Origin: JASFJH01 sp050117725
GTDB taxonomy: Bacteria; Pseudomonadota; Gammaproteobacteria; AKS1
DNA: 26,695 nt
Direction: 5' to 3'
Assembly (NCBI GenBank): GCA_050117725.1
Contig: JASFME010000004.1
Span: 1-26,695 of the forward strand
Part shown: positions 23,131-26,695 of the stretch, piece by piece
Position numbering within the stretch: the stretch's first letter is position 1
How the letters are laid out: every line of letters starts with the position of its first letter
The notes under the pieces: generated by a model
Told to the model about the DNA's origin: nothing
Databases searched by the model: none
The model's input: the letters and a program-made list of their open reading frames with translations, nothing else
Position numbers and translations under genes: made by a program

Positions 23131-24888
23131 ATGCACACTGGGGCACCTATGACACCACGAATTTCTCGTTCGCGCCGCTGGCAAGCGCTCGCCCTCGGGC
23201 TGCTGGCCGTGCTCAACCTGTCAGGTTGTGGCAGCCTGGAGCCGAAGGCCGCGGCCGAGCCGGCGGAGGCCGTGGCACACAAGCCAACCCGCCCCGATCT
23301 GCCGGCGGTGCCGCTCACCCCGGAGCGTCTGTACAAGCTGGTTGCCGCCGAAATGGCCGGCCAGCGTGGTGCCCTGCCGCTGGCCGTACGTTATTACGTC
23401 GAGTCAGCGCTGGAGACGCGCGACCCGCGCATCGTCGAGCGGGCCACCCGCATCGCCATGTATGCCGGCGATAATGTCAGTGCCCTGAAAACGGCCCGGC
23501 TGTGGGTCAAACTCGAGCCGGAGCAGGTCAAGGCGCAATATGCGCTGGCGCGGCTGTATGTCGACACTGGCGATATCCCGTCCGCGGTACGCGTCCTCGA
23601 CGGAATCGTACGCAAGGCCGATGCCACTGATCAGGTCTTCAGTGATCTGGTCAAACTGTTTGCCCGCGATGCGGAGCGCAACAATGTCCATGCCGCGATG
23701 CAACAGCTGGCGCAGCGATATGCCGATAATCCGGCGGCGCAATTTGCCCTGAGCCGGGTCGCCGAGCAGGCTGGCAAGCTGGATGAGGCCCTGTCTGCGG
23801 CGGAAAGTGCAATACGCCTGCGCCCAAAGTGGGTCGGCGCACAGCAACATTATGCGCGCCTGTTACACCTGCGGGGCAGGACTGATGAGGCCATCGCCTG
23901 GTTGCGTACCGTCCTGCAGGAGCAGGACGACAAGGTCCTGCACCTGACCTATGCGCGCATGCTGGTGGAGGCGCGCCGCTTCGAGCAGGCCCGCAAGCAG
24001 TTTGAGATCGTGCTCAGCCGCAGCCCCGGGGATACCGACATCCTGTTCGCGCTGGGCGTGCTGTCGCTGCAGGCCAATGACCTGGATGCCGCCGAGAAGT
24101 ACCTGAGCCGGCTGGCCGAGGCCGGCGATCACCGTATCGAGGCAGCGTATTACCTTGGCCAGATTGCCGAGAACCGCAAGGATTACCCGCAGGCGATTCG
24201 CTGGTACGCGCAGGTGGAGCAGGGCGAGTATGCCTTCGAGGCCCGGCTGCGTGTGGCCGGTCTGTATGCCCGGCAGGGCAACCTCGAGGCGGCCCTGGCT
24301 CATCTTGACGGCACCACGACGCGCGGTGAGGAAGAGCACATCCGTGTGTTCCTGGCCCGCGGTGATGCAATGCGTGAGGTCGGCGAGTATGCCGCGGCGG
24401 TCGAGATGTACAGCGAGGCATTGCAGGAATATCCGGACAATCCCGACCTGTTGTATGCGCGGGCGCTCATGGCTGAACGTATCGACCGGCTGGATATCCT
24501 GATCGCGGATCTCAAGGCGATACTTGCCAAACAGCCACAACATCCGCATGCCCTGAACGCGCTTGGCTACACGCTTGCGGATCGCACCGATCGGCTCGAT
24601 GAGGCGCTCGGCTATATCGAGCAGGCGATCAAACTGTTGCCCGACGATCCGGCCATTCTCGACAGCATGGGCTGGGTGCAATACCGGCTGGGCAATCATG
24701 CCGAGGCCGTGCGCTACCTGACCCGCGCCTATGATCTGAACAATGACGCCGAGATCGCCGCCCACCTCGGTGAGGTCCTGTGGGTCATGGGCAAACAGCG
24801 CCGTGCCCGCAAGGTCTGGAAACAGGGCCTCGAGGAGTCGCCGGACGATCACATTCTGAAAGAGGTCATGAAACGCTTCCTGCCATGA
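23131..24888 (+). CDS. TPR-repeat outer-membrane-type lipoprotein upstream of lolB
   Basis: The 585-aa protein begins with a lipoprotein signal peptide (RRWQALALGLLAVLNLSGC, acylated C33). Many tetratricopeptide repeats follow across about residues 65-580, for example QYALARLYVDTGDIPSAVRVLDG and NALGYTLADRTDRLDEALGYIEQAIKLLPDDP. An ATG at 23149, closer to a GGGG stretch, may be the true start and would shorten the protein by six residues. It resembles the TPR protein that precedes lolB in Pseudomonas-type genomes, but no reaction is known for it. A scaffold role in envelope assembly is inferred. It overlaps lolB by 4 nt (ATGA). Confidence 0.9.
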   Translation: MHTGAPMTPRISRSRRWQALALGLLAVLNLSGCGSLEPKAAAEPAEAVAHKPTRPDLPAVPLTPERLYKLVAAEMAGQRGALPLAVRYYVESALETRDPRIVERATRIAMYAGDNVSALKTARLWVKLEPEQVKAQYALARLYVDTGDIPSAVRVLDGIVRKADATDQVFSDLVKLFARDAERNNVHAAMQQLAQRYADNPAAQFALSRVAEQAGKLDEALSAAESAIRLRPKWVGAQQHYARLLHLRGRTDEAIAWLRTVLQEQDDKVLHLTYARMLVEARRFEQARKQFEIVLSRSPGDTDILFALGVLSLQANDLDAAEKYLSRLAEAGDHRIEAAYYLGQIAENRKDYPQAIRWYAQVEQGEYAFEARLRVAGLYARQGNLEAALAHLDGTTTRGEEEHIRVFLARGDAMREVGEYAAAVEMYSEALQEYPDNPDLLYARALMAERIDRLDILIADLKAILAKQPQHPHALNALGYTLADRTDRLDEALGYIEQAIKLLPDDPAILDSMGWVQYRLGNHAEAVRYLTRAYDLNNDAEIAAHLGEVLWVMGKQRRARKVWKQGLEESPDDHILKEVMKRFLP

Positions 24889-25514
24889 GCCGTATCTACC
24901 GCGCCAGCCTGCTGGCCCTGCTGATGGCAATCATCCTGCCGGCCTGCACTGTCCTGCCCGAACAACCTGTCCCTGCAGACCGTGAGGCCGCGCGCCTGGC
25001 GCATCGCCAGGCCCTGCTGACGCTCGAGACCTGGATGCTGAATGGCCGTATCAGTATCCGGCATGGCGAAGAGGCCTGGCACGCCGGGCTGTACTGGCAC
25101 CAGATCGGCGATATCTACCAGATCCGTATTATTGCGCCACTCGGCCAGGGCGGGGCGCAGCTTGATGGCAGTTCTCACAGCGTCGTGCTGCAGACCGGTG
25201 ACGGCGTATATCGTGCCGACAGCGCCGAGCGTTTGCTCGCCGAGCAATTCGGCTGGCAGTTACCTGTGGAGGGGTTACGATACTGGGCCATTGGCCGTGT
25301 CGCACCGGGACCGGTGGACAGCATCAGCCACGACGAATTTGGCCGCTTGCGCGAGCTGCAACAGTCTGGCTGGACGATCAGTTACCTGCGCTACCAGCCG
25401 GATAACAGCAACCTCATGTTGCCGGGCAAGGTCTTTTTGCGCCGCAATGGGCTGGAGGTGCGCTTCGTGGTCGATAGCTGGCAGACGACGCGCATGCAGG
25501 TTGCCAGGCCATGA
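24885..25514 (+). CDS. lolB: outer-membrane lipoprotein receptor LolB
   Basis: LolB accepts lipoproteins from LolA in the periplasm and inserts them in the outer membrane. The 209-aa protein starts at ATG 24885 (MSRIYRASLLALLMAIILPAC), with a lipobox ending at C21. Family blocks such as WMLNGRISIRHGEEAWHAGLYWHQ and the LRYWAIGRVAPG region are present. Both junctions are 4-nt ATGA overlaps, with the TPR gene before and ispE after. The longer in-frame start at 24780 lies wholly within the TPR gene and is rejected. Confidence 0.95.
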   Translation: MSRIYRASLLALLMAIILPACTVLPEQPVPADREAARLAHRQALLTLETWMLNGRISIRHGEEAWHAGLYWHQIGDIYQIRIIAPLGQGGAQLDGSSHSVVLQTGDGVYRADSAERLLAEQFGWQLPVEGLRYWAIGRVAPGPVDSISHDEFGRLRELQQSGWTISYLRYQPDNSNLMLPGKVFLRRNGLEVRFVVDSWQTTRMQVARP

Positions 25515-26368
25515 GCCGGGTCTCCCGTGGCTGGCCGGCACCGGCCAAGCTCAACCTGTTCCTGCATATTACCGGCCGGCGCGCCGACGGCTATCATGAA
25601 CTGCAGACCGTGTTTCAGTTGCTGGACAGCGGTGACAGTATCGATTTTACGCTGCGTGACGATGGCCGGGTCTGCCGCACCTCGGGGTTGCCGGGTGTGG
25701 CAGAGGCCGATGACCTCGTGGTGCGCGCGGCCCGCGCCCTGCAACAGGCCGCCGGCTGCCGGATGGGCGCCGATATCCATGTGCATAAACACCTGCCGGC
25801 CGGCGGCGGGCTGGGCGGCGGCAGTTCGAATGCCGCGACCGTGCTGGTGGCGCTGAACCACTTGTGGGGCACGGGACTCGACAGCGCGGCGCTGTGCCGG
25901 ATTGGCCTGGCGCTGGGTGCCGATGTCCCCGTGTTTGTGCTCGGGCACACGGCCTGGGCCGAGGGTATAGGTGAAAAACTCGAGCCGCTTGAGTTGCCCG
26001 AGCGCTGGTTTGTCGTGCTGTGCCCGGCGGTACATGTCTCCACGACCGAAGTTTTTAGTGATCCGCAATTGACACGCGACTGCGCGCCGAAGACAATACG
26101 CAACCTTCTGTCCGGACAGGGAAAAAATGTCTGCGAGGCGGTGGTGCGGAAACGCTACCCGGAAGTTGCCGAGACGCTCGACTGGCTGGCCGGGCAGGCT
26201 GACGCGCGGCTGACCGGCACCGGGGCCTGTGTGTTCGCCGCCTTCGACGACGAGGCGCAGGCGCAACAGGTCTTTGCCATCCGGCCACAGGGTTTGCAGG
26301 GTTTTGTCGCACGAGGTTGTAACCAATCACCGTTGCTGGCGAGACTCGAGAAGGAAAGTGATGATTGA
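25511..26368 (+). CDS. ispE: 4-diphosphocytidyl-2-C-methyl-D-erythritol kinase
   Basis: IspE is the GHMP kinase that phosphorylates CDP-methylerythritol in the non-mevalonate isoprenoid pathway. The 285-aa protein has K13 (APAKLNLFLHI), the ATP-binding glycine loop LPAGGGLGGGSSNAAT (96-110) and D138 (GADVP), as in the family. It overlaps lolB by ATGA. The last codons, Ser-Asp-Asp-stop, are supplied by the short AT-rich repeat that starts at about 26361, suggesting the original C-terminus may have been altered by repeat insertion. The lolB-ispE-tRNA-Gln order is conserved in many gammaproteobacteria and is usually followed by prs. Confidence 0.96.
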   Translation: MSRVSRGWPAPAKLNLFLHITGRRADGYHELQTVFQLLDSGDSIDFTLRDDGRVCRTSGLPGVAEADDLVVRAARALQQAAGCRMGADIHVHKHLPAGGGLGGGSSNAATVLVALNHLWGTGLDSAALCRIGLALGADVPVFVLGHTAWAEGIGEKLEPLELPERWFVVLCPAVHVSTTEVFSDPQLTRDCAPKTIRNLLSGQGKNVCEAVVRKRYPEVAETLDWLAGQADARLTGTGACVFAAFDDEAQAQQVFAIRPQGLQGFVARGCNQSPLLARLEKESDD

Positions 26369-26428
26369 TGAATGATGATCGATAAATTGAAATCACGTTT
26401 ATCCATCCCCACTTGTAAATCATCAATT
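26361..26428. repeat. short AT-rich repeat, copy 2 (end of ispE)
   Basis: ATGATTGATGA at 26361-26371 is identical to 2433-2443. The stretch 26367-26385 matches 2425-2443 at 17 of 19 positions, and the unit ends with ATCATCAATT (26419-26428), as copy 1 does at 2473-2482. The middle differs from copy 1 and has lost its clean inverted arm. It includes the ispE stop codon. Confidence 0.6.
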
Positions 26429-26434
26429 TGGATA

Positions 26435-26454
26435 TTGGGGCGTCGCCAAGCGGT
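26435..26454 (+). repeat. partial duplicate of the tRNA-Gln 5' end
   Basis: Twenty bases, TTGGGGCGTCGCCAAGCGGT, are identical to 26569-26588, that is the base before tRNA-Gln plus its first 19 nt (acceptor 5' strand, linker and start of the D-arm). The sequence then departs completely (TGCCCTG instead of AAGGCAC). It cannot fold as a tRNA. It is either a decayed first copy or the footprint of an insertion into the gene. Confidence 0.85.
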
Positions 26455-26568
26455 TGCCCTGAACCTTCGGGACGAAGGTTAGGGTTACTCGCAATGAACC
26501 CCGAAGGGGTTCTGTGAGCGGCGCTCGGGGCTTAACGAAGGCCCCCGGAGCGGAGTGTTTTAAGTTTT
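26455..26568. repeat. hairpin-rich cassette between the two tRNA-Gln 5' ends
   Basis: This block of about 114 bp is packed with inverted repeats. CCCT-G-AACCTTCG / CGAAGGTT-AGGG (26457-26484) gives a 12-bp stem with one bulge and a 3-nt loop. GAACCCC/GGGGTTC (26496-26512) gives a 7-bp stem with loop GAA. GAGC/GCTC (26516-26526) and GGGGC/GCCCC (26527-26545) follow. A T-rich tail (TTTTAAGTTTTTT) leads into the tRNA. No plausible protein is encoded; the only open frame, on the minus strand, runs through the tRNA. Confidence 0.65.
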
Positions 26569-26569
26569 T

Positions 26570-26644
26570 TGGGGCGTCGCCAAGCGGTAAGGCACTGGGT
26601 TTTGATCTCAGCATGCGCAGGTTCGAATCCTGCCGCCCCAGCCA
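26570..26644 (+). tRNA. tRNA-Gln (anticodon UUG)
   Basis: The acceptor strands TGGGGCG (26570-26576) and CGCCCCA (26634-26640) pair fully. The discriminator is G26641 and CCA is encoded at 26642-26644. The anticodon arm CTGGG/CTCAG encloses the loop TTTTGAT, with anticodon TTG at 26602-26604. The T-arm has the standard GTTCGAATC loop. Its place after lolB-ispE matches tRNA-Gln in related genomes. With gatCAB also present, it could be charged by GlnRS or by the indirect route. Confidence 0.96.
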
Positions 26645-26695
26645 CTAATTTTATGTGCTGGAATACAACCGGCAGGATGAGAACCTCAAGGTTCG

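Noticed and set aside
23863..24930. Minus-strand open frame of 355 codons opposite the TPR gene
   Set aside because: It is a shadow of the TPR coding sequence, which has a lipobox and regular repeats.
26436..26508. Possible second tRNA-Gln gene
   Set aside because: Only the first 19 nt match; there is no anticodon arm, T-arm or 3' acceptor strand.
26423..26614. Minus-strand open frame of 63 codons at the right end
   Set aside because: It runs antisense through tRNA-Gln and the hairpin cassette; no protein family is recognisable.

Overview
The window looks like a chromosomal housekeeping segment of a moderately GC-rich gammaproteobacterium. The evidence is gene order: mreBCD-mrdA-rodA-mltB-rlpA-dacA-dat-ybeD-lipB-lipA on one strand, divergent gatCAB, hemA-prfA-prmC on the minus strand, and a TPR lipoprotein-lolB-ispE-tRNA-Gln run on the plus strand. 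I cannot name a genus. The presence of gatCAB argues against a typical enteric bacterium. No phage, plasmid, transposase, rRNA or CRISPR signal was seen, and no gene-free stretch exceeds about 200 bp.

Region 1 (1-11833, minus strand) is a nearly gapless cell-envelope and lipoylation cluster read from mreB down to a bactofilin that runs off the window edge. MreB, MreC, MreD, PBP2 and RodA form the elongasome. MltB, RlpA and the DacA carboxypeptidase remodel peptidoglycan. A D-amino acid transaminase, YbeD, LipB and LipA follow. Several junctions are 4-nt stop/start overlaps (mrdA/rodA, ybeD/lipB), and mreC/mreD, mltB/rlpA and lipB/lipA also overlap.

Region 2 (11994-15333, plus strand) is gatC-gatA-gatB, the tRNA-dependent amidotransferase. 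A 25-bp imperfect inverted repeat sits between gatA and gatB. Region 3 (15344-17797, minus strand) pairs a periplasmic PstS-like binding protein with a membrane Cache-HAMP-GGDEF diguanylate cyclase, a likely two-gene signalling unit.

Region 4 (17997-22966) holds hemA-prfA-prmC and moeB on the minus strand. They are split by a plus-strand FkbM-type methyltransferase that abuts prmC with no gap. Region 5 (23131-26644, plus strand) holds a TPR lipoprotein, lolB, ispE and tRNA-Gln(UUG).

The most unusual DNA is at the right end. The first 19-20 bp of tRNA-Gln occur twice, separated by a hairpin-rich block of about 114 bp, and an inverted near-copy of the T-arm lies 36 bp downstream of the tRNA. 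A short repeat built on ATGATTGATGA occurs both between dat and ybeD and at the end of ispE, where it supplies the last codons. I found no wholly new multi-gene system. The tRNA-Gln cassette and the binding-protein/cyclase pair are the best candidates for follow-up.
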